Assembly: GCA_027315105.1 (NCBI GenBank)
Contig: DAHUYP010000033.1
Span: 1 to 58,172, forward strand
Direction of reading: 5' to 3'
Origin: Gammaproteobacteria bacterium
GTDB lineage: Bacteria; Pseudomonadota; Gammaproteobacteria; Steroidobacterales; Steroidobacteraceae
DNA length: 58,172 nucleotides
Below, in pieces: positions 50,518 through 58,172 of this stretch. The translations under genes and the position numbers were made by a program. The notes beneath the pieces were generated by a model, which searched no databases, was not told the origin of the DNA, and was given only the letters and a program-made list of their open reading frames with translations. The stretch's first letter is position 1. Every line of letters begins with the position of its first letter.

Positions 50518-50559
50518 TGGGCCTGCTTGGATTCGAACCAAGGACCAAGGGATTATGAG
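50518..50559 (-). other. Attachment-site scar: 3' part of a CAT-anticodon tRNA gene
   Basis: On the minus strand this reads CTCATAA (anticodon loop, anticodon CAT), TCCCT (3' side of anticodon stem), a 5-base variable region, the T arm CTTGGTTCGAATCCAAG and the acceptor 3' strand CAGGCCC with discriminator A. The anticodon-stem 5' half, D arm and acceptor 5' strand (which should be GGGCCTG) are missing on the right side. CAT could be Met or the Ile tRNA with modified C. A 3' tRNA fragment is the usual product of integration by a tyrosine recombinase at a tRNA gene. Confidence 0.8.
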
Positions 50560-50979
50560 GCAAAGACCGGGGTAATTAATCCCTGACAATCAATCACTTG
50601 CAGCGCTTGCCAGCCCTCTTCCAGTCTCAGTCAGGCACAATCTGGGCACAGCCAGTCTTGCACAGGGCGCGGACCGGTCCGCGCTTGGATACAATTCGCA
50701 TGGGAGAGCTTGGGATAGGGTAATTTAAAATGAAATACCCCTTCCTCCCTTCCTCGCGCCAGTAGAGTTTGCGGGTCGGTGCCCGTGATGGCGGCTGGGC
50801 CGTCACCGGCGATCTGAGCGACTATGGCCAGATGACGGTGAGGGTGGACTTGCTGGAGCGGCATTCTGGCTCAGTATGACCATGGTTTCCATGATCATCC
50901 GTACCCAAACTGATTCGACCGTTCCAGAAGGCGACGTCGCAAGACGATTGCGGGCATAGCCGGGCGGTACCGCCAAAGA
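50560..50979. other. 420-base island edge with no convincing gene
   Basis: Short open frames exist on both strands but none looks like a protein family. There is a perfect 18-bp palindrome at 50667-50684 followed by TACAAT at 50690-50695, and an AT-rich imperfect inverted repeat (GGGTAATTT ... AAATACCCC) at about 50718-50741. Confidence 0.5.
50667..50684. repeat. Perfect 18-bp palindrome at the island edge
   Basis: GCGCGGACCGGTCCGCGC is its own complement. It ends five bases before a -10-like TACAAT, so it could be a repressor site over a promoter, although no gene for that promoter is clear. Confidence 0.5.
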
Positions 50980-51722
50980 GTGCAGATGCAGCGGATCACA
51001 AAGCCTGAACGCGAACGGCGCATCTTCGAAGATTTGGCGCCGCTCATCGGGTGGCGCGTGGCGCCGGATTCTCTGGCACAGCCAGACCCGCCGGATATTG
51101 AGTGTGAAATCGAGCGCTACGGGCGTGTCGGCATTGAGCTCGTCGCACTGGATGCTGATAAAACTCGAACTAGGCTCGACAACATGATGCTGACCGAGGT
51201 GACTTGGGGCCGTGCGCTCCAGACGTGGTCTCCCGAGGAGCAAGCCAGTTGCGCGAAGACACGAAGGATGTGTATTTCACGATCATCTTCGATGAACTGG
51301 CAGGGCTGCGCGACCGAACTTATGTTCAGAAGATATTGCAGAGATTTCTGCTCGAACATCCCGGGTTTGACGGCCCGTTAGCGGCCGAAACTTTAGGCTC
51401 ACCGCCCAAGCTCGACGCGGTGATCGTAAGGCGCGGTATCCTCAGGCGCACCATCGGGCCGAAGTTCTCGCAGTTTTCGACTGGAAGTTGGCAGCCACTG
51501 CAGATCGGAAAGCTGGAAGAGAAGCTCCGGCCGGGCCGGTACCCGTCGAGCATTCCATTGGAGTTGTTCGCCTACGCCGTTCATGATGAGCCGGACGCTG
51601 CTCTGGGCTCGCTCGAAACGCTGCAGGAGGCGGCCATACGGTTACTGCCACGGTCTAGTTTCAGGCGAGTGCATATCTTCGATTTTGGCCTGCGGCGGCA
51701 TCTGTGGAGTTATCCGGGCTGA
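50980..51722 (+). pseudogene. Frameshifted nuclease-like gene of unknown family
   Basis: Two overlapping frames join into one plausible protein. The first part (50980 to about 51245) reads M-Q-M-Q-R-I-T-K-P-E-R-E-R-R ... P-D-P-P-D-I-E-C-E-I-E-R-Y-G-R-V-G-I-E-L-V and runs to W-S-P-E-E-Q. The second part (from about 51255) continues Q-L-R-E-D-T-K-D-V-Y-F-T-I-I-F-D-E-L and ends H-L-W-S-Y-P-G at 51722. One base lost between 51240 and 51255 explains both. The D ... E-x-x pattern recalls PD-(D/E)xK nucleases but is weak. A sequencing error is the other explanation. Confidence 0.6.
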
Positions 51723-51813
51723 GATCCTGGCCGCCAGGATGGCGTCGAGCCATCCTTAACATAACCCACTTATGCCGTAATACTTTGATTAAGCCGAATA
51801 TTGCTATTTCGAT

Positions 51814-51853
51814 GTGTCGGGTTTTTGCGTACTATTGAGTGTCGGGTTTTTGC
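51814..51853 (+). promoter_or_regulatory. Two 15-bp direct repeats: probable AbiEi operator
   Basis: GTGTCGGGTTTTTGC occurs exactly at 51814-51828 and again at 51839-51853, 25 bases apart. A -10-like TACTAT (51830-51835) lies between them and the second copy ends 12 bases before the antitoxin ATG. AbiEi antitoxins autoregulate by binding repeats upstream of their gene, which fits. Confidence 0.7.
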
Positions 51854-51864
51854 ACGAGAGGAAC

Positions 51865-52278
51865 ATGCGCAATCAGACCACACTGCGGGACAAGATCGAG
51901 ACGCGGATCGCGCGAAAGCGCGATGCCGCGTTCCTGACGCGCGAATTCCGCGACCTGGGCGGCGAGGATCAGGTGCTGCGCGCCCTGCGCGAGCTGGTGC
52001 GCGAGAAGCGGCTGGTGCGGCTTGGTTACGGGGTCTATGGCCGGGCCTTCGTTTCCAGCCTGTCGGGAGCGCCCGTTCTCGACAGCCCGAACGGCTTTGC
52101 CGGCGCCGCCCGCCAGGCTCTCACGAAGCTCGGCGTGAAATGGGAGCCGACGGCGGCCGAGCGAGCCTACAACGAAGGCCGCTCGACCCAAGTGCCGGTC
52201 AATCCCGTCGTGCGCGTGAAGGGACGGTTTTCGCGGCAGCTCCGTTACGGAAACACGGAGCTGGTTCTTGAGCGCTGA
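51865..52278 (+). CDS. AbiEi-type antitoxin/transcriptional regulator (DUF6088-like)
   Basis: 137 residues, starting MRNQTTLRDKIETRIARKRD, with AGAGGA just upstream. The first half is a winged helix: A-F-L-T-R-E-F-R-D-L-G-G-E-D-Q-V-L-R-A-L-R-E-L-V-R-E-K-R-L-V-R-L-G-Y-G-V-Y, the A-x-R-R-G-x-Y-like start of AbiEi antitoxins. The second half has G-A-A-R-Q-A-L-T-K-L-G-V. The stop overlaps the toxin TTG by 11 bases. It is expected to repress the operon and counter the toxin at expression level (type IV). Confidence 0.78.
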   Translation: MRNQTTLRDKIETRIARKRDAAFLTREFRDLGGEDQVLRALRELVREKRLVRLGYGVYGRAFVSSLSGAPVLDSPNGFAGAARQALTKLGVKWEPTAAERAYNEGRSTQVPVNPVVRVKGRFSRQLRYGNTELVLER

Positions 52279-53227
52279 GATCACGCTTCGCGAACTGCTC
52301 GAAGTCCAAGCGCATTTCGGGCTGCCAAGCCCCGCGCTGGTCGAAAAGGATTTCTACGTCGTCAAAGCGCTTGCCGCGATCGCCGCCATCACCATGGCGC
52401 CGCTCGGAGTTGCTTTCGGCGGCGGTACGGCGCTCGGCCGCGCGCACCGGCTGATCCGCAGAATGTCCGAGGATATCGACCTCAAGGTCACAGGCGAGAA
52501 GGAACCGACGCGCGGCGAGCTGCGCCGGCTCCGCGAAGCGATGACGGACGCGCTCCTACGCGCCGGATTTCAGTTTGACCCCGCCAATCCCGAACATCGC
52601 CAGGCCGGCAACCAAAACCGCTATACGGTTTACCGGCTGCCCTACGAGCCGCTGGCTCGCGGGCAGGGGGCGCTGCGCCCCGAAATCAAGATAGAAGTCG
52701 CCGCCTGGCCGCTGTGGCGGCCGGCGCTTCCATTGCCCGTAGCATCTTTCTTTTCCGAGGCTCGCCGGCAGCCGGCGGAGATCATGAGCATCAACTGCGT
52801 GTCGATCACGCAGACCGCCGCGGAGAAATTCGTAGCCCTGACGCGCAAAACGGCGGCCGAGCTAGCCGAGGCCGCCGGCCCGCGCGACCCGACGCTCGCG
52901 CGTCATATCTACGACCTGCACATCATCCGGGATCGCTTTGACGTTGCCGAGGTCGCATCCCTCGCGCGCGACATCGTGAAACAAGACGCCGAGGTATTCG
53001 GAAACCAGTTTCCCGCCTATCGGGAAAACCCGGCGGCCGAAACCCGGTGTGCCGTCGACGTCCTCGCCGGCGACCCCAGATACGAGCAACGCTATGCCGA
53101 GTTTCTGCGTGATATGGTCTATGGCGAGCGGCCGGCCTACGGGGACGCGATGCAAACAACTTTGGCCATTGCGAAGGGACTTGAGGCCGAGACAGCCGCG
53201 GCCGGCTCCGATGACAGGATGAAGTAA
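52268..53227 (+). CDS. AbiEii/AbiGii-type nucleotidyltransferase toxin
   Basis: 319 residues from a TTG with CGGAG before it. The nucleotidyltransferase motif is F-G-G-G-T-A-L-G-R-A-H (about residues 50-60) with R-M-S-E-D-I-D-L-K-V (about 65-74), the G-G-x-x-L ... S-x-D-[IL]-D-[LF] pattern of AbiEii. L-V-E-K-D-F-Y-V-V-K-A-L near residue 24 is also typical, and the later A-A-E-K-F-V-A-L-T-R-K contains a conserved Lys. AbiEii-like toxins (MenT) block growth by adding nucleotides to tRNA 3' ends; exact target here unknown. The next gene starts 4 bases later. Confidence 0.85.
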   Translation: MSAEITLRELLEVQAHFGLPSPALVEKDFYVVKALAAIAAITMAPLGVAFGGGTALGRAHRLIRRMSEDIDLKVTGEKEPTRGELRRLREAMTDALLRAGFQFDPANPEHRQAGNQNRYTVYRLPYEPLARGQGALRPEIKIEVAAWPLWRPALPLPVASFFSEARRQPAEIMSINCVSITQTAAEKFVALTRKTAAELAEAAGPRDPTLARHIYDLHIIRDRFDVAEVASLARDIVKQDAEVFGNQFPAYRENPAAETRCAVDVLAGDPRYEQRYAEFLRDMVYGERPAYGDAMQTTLAIAKGLEAETAAAGSDDRMK

Positions 53228-53231
53228 AACC

Positions 53232-54365
53232 ATGTTCATCGAACGAAAGATAAATTCATCGACAGATACGGTCGAGTTGTGGGCCTGCGAATGGGAGAAC
53301 AGCGTCGGAGGGGCCGCAAAGAAGGTTTACCTCAACAAGATCGGCGACGAGCAACCCCTGAACTCTGAAGCCGTCGCCTCGCTGACCGAAGCACCGGCGA
53401 TATGCTGGTCGTATGGGCGCACTCTCGGGAATATCGCTGTCTATTCTCAGTCCCTCGTCGGGCGGTTTCCCGACAATTCCGGCAGCGATGCCGAATTGCC
53501 ATGCGACTTTGTGAACGCTGGCAAGTTCCGGCATGGAGCCGACCGCTGGTGGTGCCGCACGCATCAGACTCATTGGGGGACGAAGGCGGACCAAGAGGCT
53601 TTTGTCCGCTTCGGTGTTATGCGGTGCGCAAATCACGAACAGCGCATGCACTACGTGGTTCAACCCAAAACGATCAACCTGGCGGAATACGCCGAGGTTG
53701 GCGTGTGGTGTTCCATGCCCGCGGCGCTCTCCACCGTGGAAATCAAGCCGCGCGCGCCAAAGATTCACGTCCATGTCCGCCCGGATGCGGGCGGCAAGAA
53801 GATCATTGACCGCGACTATCCGGCAATCTCGCTGCTCTATAGCAATGATTCCGACCTATTCGGAGCGGATGAGATCACGCGCGTCAATATAACGCCGCCT
53901 TCCGCTTTTGAATTCGTTTGCGCGCTCGAAAGCAACCGCGAAATGGGATGCATCAACTGCTCACATTGCGGCTACCCGCATCTCGATCTTGGCGACTTCG
54001 CCCGCACGCCGCACCGCAAGCACTTCTGCGGCAACTGCGGACGCGACAGCACTTGGAGTTCCGGTCCGATCGTATCAACGCCGCTGATGCCGCTGCATGA
54101 CCGCTACGCGAAGACGCTCAAGTACCAGACGCCGGACCGTCAATTGAATCTCGACGAATACAAGGATTGCTCGTACACCGTATGGGCATCGACGCCGGCG
54201 ATGATCTGGACGGCCTCCCGTCCGCAGGAGATCGGTATCCACGTTCATGTCCACGCCGGAACCGAGCGCGTCGTCGATGAGACCTTCGGAGAGGTCATAC
54301 TGAACGGCGCGCCTCTCGACCGCGGATCGCTCATTCAGAAGATGATCGAGAGATCCATTACATAG
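53232..54365 (+). CDS. Unknown third gene of the AbiE-type operon: two zinc-binding-like segments and two beta-rich repeats
   Basis: 377 residues with no family that I recognise. Segments in order: an N-terminal part (1-100); C108-x2-H111 and C132-x2-H135; repeat A (about 148-203, I-N-L-A-E-Y ... K-I-H-V-H-V); C243-x2-C246 and C266-x2-C269 around G-Y-P-H-L-D (zinc ribbon); repeat B (about 306-357, L-N-L-D-E-Y ... G-I-H-V-H-V). Repeats A and B also share an I-I-D/V-V-D turn after HVHV. So it looks like a twice-used zinc-ribbon plus beta module. It lies 4 bases behind the toxin and 93 before hsdM. It could be a third component or cargo; no enzyme motif is seen. Confidence 0.75.
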   Translation: MFIERKINSSTDTVELWACEWENSVGGAAKKVYLNKIGDEQPLNSEAVASLTEAPAICWSYGRTLGNIAVYSQSLVGRFPDNSGSDAELPCDFVNAGKFRHGADRWWCRTHQTHWGTKADQEAFVRFGVMRCANHEQRMHYVVQPKTINLAEYAEVGVWCSMPAALSTVEIKPRAPKIHVHVRPDAGGKKIIDRDYPAISLLYSNDSDLFGADEITRVNITPPSAFEFVCALESNREMGCINCSHCGYPHLDLGDFARTPHRKHFCGNCGRDSTWSSGPIVSTPLMPLHDRYAKTLKYQTPDRQLNLDEYKDCSYTVWASTPAMIWTASRPQEIGIHVHVHAGTERVVDETFGEVILNGAPLDRGSLIQKMIERSIT

Positions 54366-54458
54366 CGACAATCGATCAGGGCGGCTGGTATCCGGCCGAC
54401 GTGCTACCAACAATCAACCTCTAACGAAACGAACATCGCGAGCGGGTCTCGCACTTCC

Positions 54459-56201
54459 ATGAACCAGCAAGCGCTTTCATCGTTCATCTGGTCCGTCGCC
54501 GACCTGCTGCGCGGCGACTATAAGCAATCCGACTACGGCAAGGTCATCCTGCCCTTCACGGTCCTGCGTCGCCTCGACTGCGTGCTGGAGCCTACAAAGT
54601 CGGCCGTGCTCGCCGAGCACGCGGCGCGCAAGAAGGAAAAGCTGAACGCCGAACCCTTCCTGCTACGCAAGGCCAAACAGAGCTTCTACAACACCTCGTC
54701 TATGAACATGAAGAAGCTCATGGGAGACCAGGACCATATCCGGCAGAACCTCCTTGCCTATATCGAGGCGTTCTCGGCCAATGTCCGCGACATCTTCGAG
54801 CATTTCGAGTTCCAAACACAGATCGACCGCCTGGCGAAGGCCGACCTGCTCTATCTCGTGACCGAACGCTTCTCGCAGATCGACCTGCATCCAAGCGAGG
54901 TCACGAATAGCCAGATGGGCCTCGTGTTCGAGGAGCTGATACGCAAATTCGCCGAACTGTCGAACGAGACGGCCGGCGAGCACTTCACGCCGCGTGAAGT
55001 GATACGCCTGATGGTCAACCTGCTGTTCATCGAAGATGACGACGTTCTCGCCAAGCCGGGCGTCGTGCGCACGATTTATGACCCGACGGCGGGAACCGGC
55101 GGGATGCTTTCTGTCGCCGGCGAGTATCTCGCGGAGCACAACCCAAAGGCGCGCCTGACGATGTTCGGCCAGGAGCTGAACCCCGAATCCTACGCGATCT
55201 GCAAGGCAGATATGCTCATCAAGGGACAGGATGTAGGCAATATCGTGTTGGGCAATACCTTCTCCGACGACGGTCATCCGCGCAAGAACTTCGACTACAT
55301 GCTGTCGAACCCTCCATTCGGCGTCGAATGGAAGAAGGTCGAAAAGGAGGTCCGCCGCGAGCATGAAACCCAGGGTTTCAATGGACGCTTCGGTCCCGGC
55401 CTGCCCCGCGTATCGGACGGCTCGCTGCTGTTCCTCTTGCATCTCATCAGCAAAATGCAGCCGGCCAAGGACGGCGGCAGCCGCCTCGGCATCGTGCTCA
55501 ACGGCTCGCCGCTGTTCACCGGCGGCGCGGGCTCCGGCGAAAGCGAAATACGCCGCTATGTGCTGGAGAACGACCTGCTCGAAGCCATCATCGGGCTGCC
55601 GACCGATATGTTCTACAACACCGGCATCTCGACCTACATCTGGATATTGAGCAACCACAAGCCGCCGTCTCGCAAGGGCAAGGTCCAGCTCATCGACGCG
55701 AGCGGCCTCTGGCAGAAGATGCGCAAGAGCCTCGGCAGCAAGCGCAAGGAGCTGTCCGACGATCACATCGCCGAAATCACGAAACTGTTCGGAACGTTCA
55801 TCGAGGCGAAGGACGGGGAAAAGCCGATCTCACGGATATTCAAGAATGAGGAATTCGGCTACCGCACCATCACCGTTGAACGACCCCTGCGGGACAAAGA
55901 CGGCAAGATCGTCTTGGGCGAGAAAGGCAAGCTGAAAGGCAAACCGCAGCCGGACGCCGAATTGCGCGATACTGAAAACGTCCCGTTGCAGGAGGACGTT
56001 CATGCTTACTTCAAGCGGGAAGTCCTGCCGCATGCGCCGGACGCATGGATTGACGACGAGAAAACCAAGGTTGGCTATGAAATTCCGTTCAACCGGCATT
56101 TCTACGTTTTCGAGCCGCCCCGGGACCTCGAAGCTATCGACGCGGACTTAAGAGCCTGTACCGAGCGGATTAAAGCAATGATCGAGGGGCTGGCAGCATG
56201 A
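54459..56201 (+). CDS. hsdM: Type I restriction-modification DNA methyltransferase subunit HsdM
   Basis: 580 residues. The N-terminal helical domain begins [15 protein letters not shown]. The SAM motif I is [10 protein letters not shown] and the catalytic N6-adenine motif IV is L-S-N-P-P-F-G (NPPF). [10 protein letters not shown] and the later [11 protein letters not shown] complete the family. It methylates adenine at the site chosen by HsdS. Its stop overlaps the hsdS start (ATGA). The first 92 bases upstream hold a probable promoter region but no good consensus was seen. Confidence 0.96.
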   Translation: MNQQALSSFIWSVADLLRGDYKQSDYGKVILPFTVLRRLDCVLEPTKSAVLAEHAARKKEKLNAEPFLLRKAKQSFYNTSSMNMKKLMGDQDHIRQNLLAYIEAFSANVRDIFEHFEFQTQIDRLAKADLLYLVTERFSQIDLHPSEVTNSQMGLVFEELIRKFAELSNETAGEHFTPREVIRLMVNLLFIEDDDVLAKPGVVRTIYDPTAGTGGMLSVAGEYLAEHNPKARLTMFGQELNPESYAICKADMLIKGQDVGNIVLGNTFSDDGHPRKNFDYMLSNPPFGVEWKKVEKEVRREHETQGFNGRFGPGLPRVSDGSLLFLLHLISKMQPAKDGGSRLGIVLNGSPLFTGGAGSGESEIRRYVLENDLLEAIIGLPTDMFYNTGISTYIWILSNHKPPSRKGKVQLIDASGLWQKMRKSLGSKRKELSDDHIAEITKLFGTFIEAKDGEKPISRIFKNEEFGYRTITVERPLRDKDGKIVLGEKGKLKGKPQPDAELRDTENVPLQEDVHAYFKREVLPHAPDAWIDDEKTKVGYEIPFNRHFYVFEPPRDLEAIDADLRACTERIKAMIEGLAA

Positions 56202-57550
56202 GCTGCCCGCCCTACAAGACCTATGTGGATTCTGGCCTAGCATGGCTCGGAGAGGTCCCCAGTCATTGGAAGGTCGCGCCCGTAAAGACCGTCTCGTCGT
56301 GCAATGATGATGTGCTCGACGAAGGGACCTCGTCCGACTTCGAGATAGAATACGTAGAGATTTCGGACGTCGACTCAACGCAGGGAATTCTTAGAACAAC
56401 CACACTTACATTTGACGCAGCGCCGTCCCGTGCACGAAGGCGCGTCAGAGCCGGCGATGTCTTGGTTTCAACTGTGAGGACGTATCTTCGTGCGGTAACG
56501 ACAGTCCCTCATCCGTCCAAAAATCTAATTGTATCCACCGGATTCGCGGTAATCCGACCTCGTTCCATCAATTCGCAGTTTCTTGGCTACTTGTTTCATG
56601 CTGAATTCTTAGTTGCACAGATTATCGCGAGTTCGACCGGGATCAGTTACCCCGCCATTAATGCCAGCGAGTTGACGCGTTTTAGGATTCCGGTGCCGCC
56701 GTTGGCCGAACAGGATGAAATTGTTGCTTTTCTTGATCTCGAAGTTGTAAAGATCGATGGATTAGTGACGGAGCAGACGCGCCTCATCGAGTTGTTGAAG
56801 GAAAAGCGCCAAGCCGTCATTTCACGTGCTGTGACAAAGGGACTGAATCTTGGCGTGCCAACAAAAGATTCTGGGGTCGAATGGCTCGGTCGCGTGCCGA
56901 AGCATTGGCGCGTCGCACGCCTGAAGCACATCACGCCCCAGGTTACCGTCGGCATTGTGGTGGAACCCTCCAAGTACTATGTCGATCAAGGCATTCCCGC
57001 GCTGCGCTCGCTGAACATCAGACCTGGTGCGGTTACGCTGGAGAACGTCGTATTCATTTCCGCGGATGCAAACGACCTCCACACCAAATCAAAGCTGCGA
57101 TCGGGTGACCTTGTGGCGGTCCGTTCCGGCGACCCAGGAACAACCGCGATCGTTCCGCCGGAGTTGGACGGATGCAACTGCATAGACTTGATCATCATTC
57201 GAAAGCCGGCCGCAACCACTGAGGAATTTCTGTGCTGGTATCTTTCTTCGGATGTTGCCCTGAGGCAGTTCTCGGAGGGTTCGGGCGGAGCCCTGCAGCG
57301 GCATTTCAATGTTGAAACCGCGAAGAATCTGATTGTTCCGGCGCCTCCACCAGAAGAACAACGGCGAATAGTCGCGTTTATCATTGCTCAGGTCGGGAAA
57401 CTCGACGAGCTTAAGGTCGAAGCCGAGCGAGCCGTGGCTCTGCTTCTGGAACGCCGCACAGCACTTATATCTGCTGCCGTCACGGGCAAGATCGACGTCC
57501 GCGGAATCGAGGGCGCGAAAGGGATGCCTAAACGGATAGCCGCCGCATGA
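56198..57550 (+). CDS. hsdS: Type I restriction-modification specificity subunit HsdS
   Basis: 450 residues with two target-recognition domains. Each half begins alike: [16 protein letters not shown] near residue 7 and [14 protein letters not shown] near residue 225. Each ends with a helix spacer: [12 protein letters not shown] and [11 protein letters not shown]. Positions 56280-56650 are clearly more AT-rich than neighbours, as happens after TRD exchange. The recognition site cannot be predicted from sequence. Confidence 0.95.
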   Translation: MSCPPYKTYVDSGLAWLGEVPSHWKVAPVKTVSSCNDDVLDEGTSSDFEIEYVEISDVDSTQGILRTTTLTFDAAPSRARRRVRAGDVLVSTVRTYLRAVTTVPHPSKNLIVSTGFAVIRPRSINSQFLGYLFHAEFLVAQIIASSTGISYPAINASELTRFRIPVPPLAEQDEIVAFLDLEVVKIDGLVTEQTRLIELLKEKRQAVISRAVTKGLNLGVPTKDSGVEWLGRVPKHWRVARLKHITPQVTVGIVVEPSKYYVDQGIPALRSLNIRPGAVTLENVVFISADANDLHTKSKLRSGDLVAVRSGDPGTTAIVPPELDGCNCIDLIIIRKPAATTEEFLCWYLSSDVALRQFSEGSGGALQRHFNVETAKNLIVPAPPPEEQRRIVAFIIAQVGKLDELKVEAERAVALLLERRTALISAAVTGKIDVRGIEGAKGMPKRIAAA

Positions 57551-58172
57551 GCGACCTTCACCGTGAAATCAAGCTGGAGACCGAAATCTGCGACCACCTG
57601 GCCGCGCACGGATGGCTGTACGCTGCCGGCGACACGGCCAACTATGACCGGGCGCGCGCCCTTTTCCCCGCCGATTTGATCGCGTGGCTGCAAGCCACGC
57701 AGCCGAAGGCTTGGGAAAGCCTCGTCAAGAACCACGGTGCGCAGGCCGCCGACGAAGTGCTTCGGCGGCTGCGGGATGCCATCAATCAGCATGGCACGCT
57801 CCATGTCATCCGCCACGGTATCGAGCTTCTGGGCCTCCGGGAGCCGCTGGCGTTGGCGCAGTTCCGTCCCGCCCTAGCGATGAACCCCGACACCCTCACC
57901 AAGTATGCCGCCAATCGGCTGCGCGTGGTCCGTCAGGTTCGTTATTCCTTGCACAACGAGAACGCGATCGACCTCGTCCTGTTCCTGAACGGTATTCCGG
58001 TAGCCACCTGCGAACTCAAGAGCGACTTCACCCAGTCGGTCGATGACGCGGTCGATCAGTACCGCTTCGACCGCGAGCCTCGGCCAAAGGGGCAAAATGC
58101 CGCCGAGCCTCTGTTGAGCTTTCCGAACGGCGCCCTGGTGCATTTTGCGGTCAGCAATTCCGCCGTGATAAT
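57547..58172 (+). CDS. hsdR: Type I restriction subunit HsdR, N-terminal part (runs off the right edge)
   Basis: The first 208 residues are present, starting [20 protein letters not shown], with the ATG overlapping the hsdS stop. The HsdR N-terminal endonuclease domain shows N-A-I-D-L-V-L-F-L-N-G-I-P-V-A-T-C-E-L-K-S, the PD-(D/E)xK core (D ... E-x-K). The helicase motor lies beyond the window. The gene is intact as far as seen. Confidence 0.93.
   Translation, partial: MSDLHREIKLETEICDHLAAHGWLYAAGDTANYDRARALFPADLIAWLQATQPKAWESLVKNHGAQAADEVLRRLRDAINQHGTLHVIRHGIELLGLREPLALAQFRPALAMNPDTLTKYAANRLRVVRQVRYSLHNENAIDLVLFLNGIPVATCELKSDFTQSVDDAVDQYRFDREPRPKGQNAAEPLLSFPNGALVHFAVSNSAVI

Larger units (their letters stand above)
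50518..58172. mobile_element. Left part of an integrative genomic island carrying defence genes (continues past the right edge)
   Basis: The tRNA 3' fragment marks one end. Since the fragment's downstream side faces left, the intact tRNA gene should lie at the other end, to the right of this window. The content is typical for islands: a pseudogene, an AbiE-type toxin-antitoxin operon, a type I restriction system, and visibly lower GC (for example in 56280-56650) than the chromosome on the left. No integrase is in the visible part. Confidence 0.7.

Noticed and set aside
50328..50558. Small open frame ending G-L-L-G-F-E-P-R-T-K-G-L
   Set aside because: Its end is a translation of the tRNA fragment and its start overlaps the transposase; tRNA pieces often give such spurious products.
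50560..51780. Integrase next to the tRNA fragment
   Set aside because: Neither strand shows the R..H-x-x-R..Y pattern of tyrosine recombinases; the integrase is more likely at the other end of the island.
1..58172. CRISPR arrays
   Set aside because: No regularly spaced direct repeats were found; the only exact pair of note is the two-copy operator at 51814-51853.

Overview
The window is about 58 kb of GC-rich bacterial chromosome (roughly two thirds G+C by eye). The gene content points to a motile, aerobic gammaproteobacterium: flagellar genes under sigma-54 and sigma-28 promoters, an Entner-Doudoroff pathway cluster, a TonB-dependent receptor, and Lhr, UppP and YajQ. A member of, or neighbour to, the Xanthomonadales/Nevskiales is my best guess; this is inference from gene style, not an identification.

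Layout. 1-2103: flagellar genes. flgB (partial, minus) and flgA (plus) diverge from two textbook sigma-54 promoters; flgM-flgN follow behind a near-perfect sigma-28 promoter. 2114-6959: glucose catabolism, zwf-pgl on the minus strand diverging from edd-eda on the plus strand. 7009-12070: a DUF2946-like metal-related small protein with a TonB-dependent receptor, then a 736-residue three-domain protein (methyltransferase-like, FkbM, glycosyltransferase-like). 12196-14842: uppP, a small exported protein, a histidine phosphatase, a DUF190 protein. 14887-17420: a probable copper-handling operon on the minus strand (DUF2946-like, PCuAC chaperone, outer-membrane beta-barrel-like protein, exported thioredoxin). 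17493-19778: a metallo-beta-lactamase-fold hydrolase and an exported MDR oxidoreductase. 19927-23145: DUF2844 followed by two tandem DUF3443 lipoproteins, both of which carry a pair of pepsin-like D-T/S-G-S motifs. 23270-28966: membrane methyltransferase-like and NnrU proteins, YbhB and cupin proteins, a CAP-domain protein, a MarR/OsmC divergent pair, DNA polymerase IV. 29029-32495: glycan genes (GT11-like transferase and two FkbM methyltransferases sharing a 5' element). 32545-35043: an MHYT-GGDEF-EAL c-di-GMP protein and a 45-residue membrane protein. 35215-43468: lhr, ogt, a ClC channel and an M49-like metallopeptidase. 43621-49459: YceI, a TonB-C-like lipoprotein, SixA, a LOG protein, a phytoene-desaturase-like FAD enzyme, YajQ, and a YbhB lipoprotein.

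The chromosome is interrupted at its right side. A complete IS481-family element (49486-50494) is followed by a 42-bp 3' fragment of a CAT-anticodon tRNA gene (50518-50559), best read as the attachment-site scar of an integrative element that runs off the right edge. The part of that island inside the window is a defence locus: a frameshifted nuclease-like pseudogene, an AbiEi/AbiEii toxin-antitoxin pair with a direct-repeat operator and a tightly coupled third gene of unknown function (two zinc-binding-like segments alternating with two copies of a beta-rich repeat), then hsdM-hsdS-hsdR of a type I restriction-modification system joined by ATGA overlaps. The three-gene AbiE-type operon is the best candidate for an undescribed system, and the DUF2844-DUF3443 cluster is the second. 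All functional calls come from reading motifs; no database search was run.
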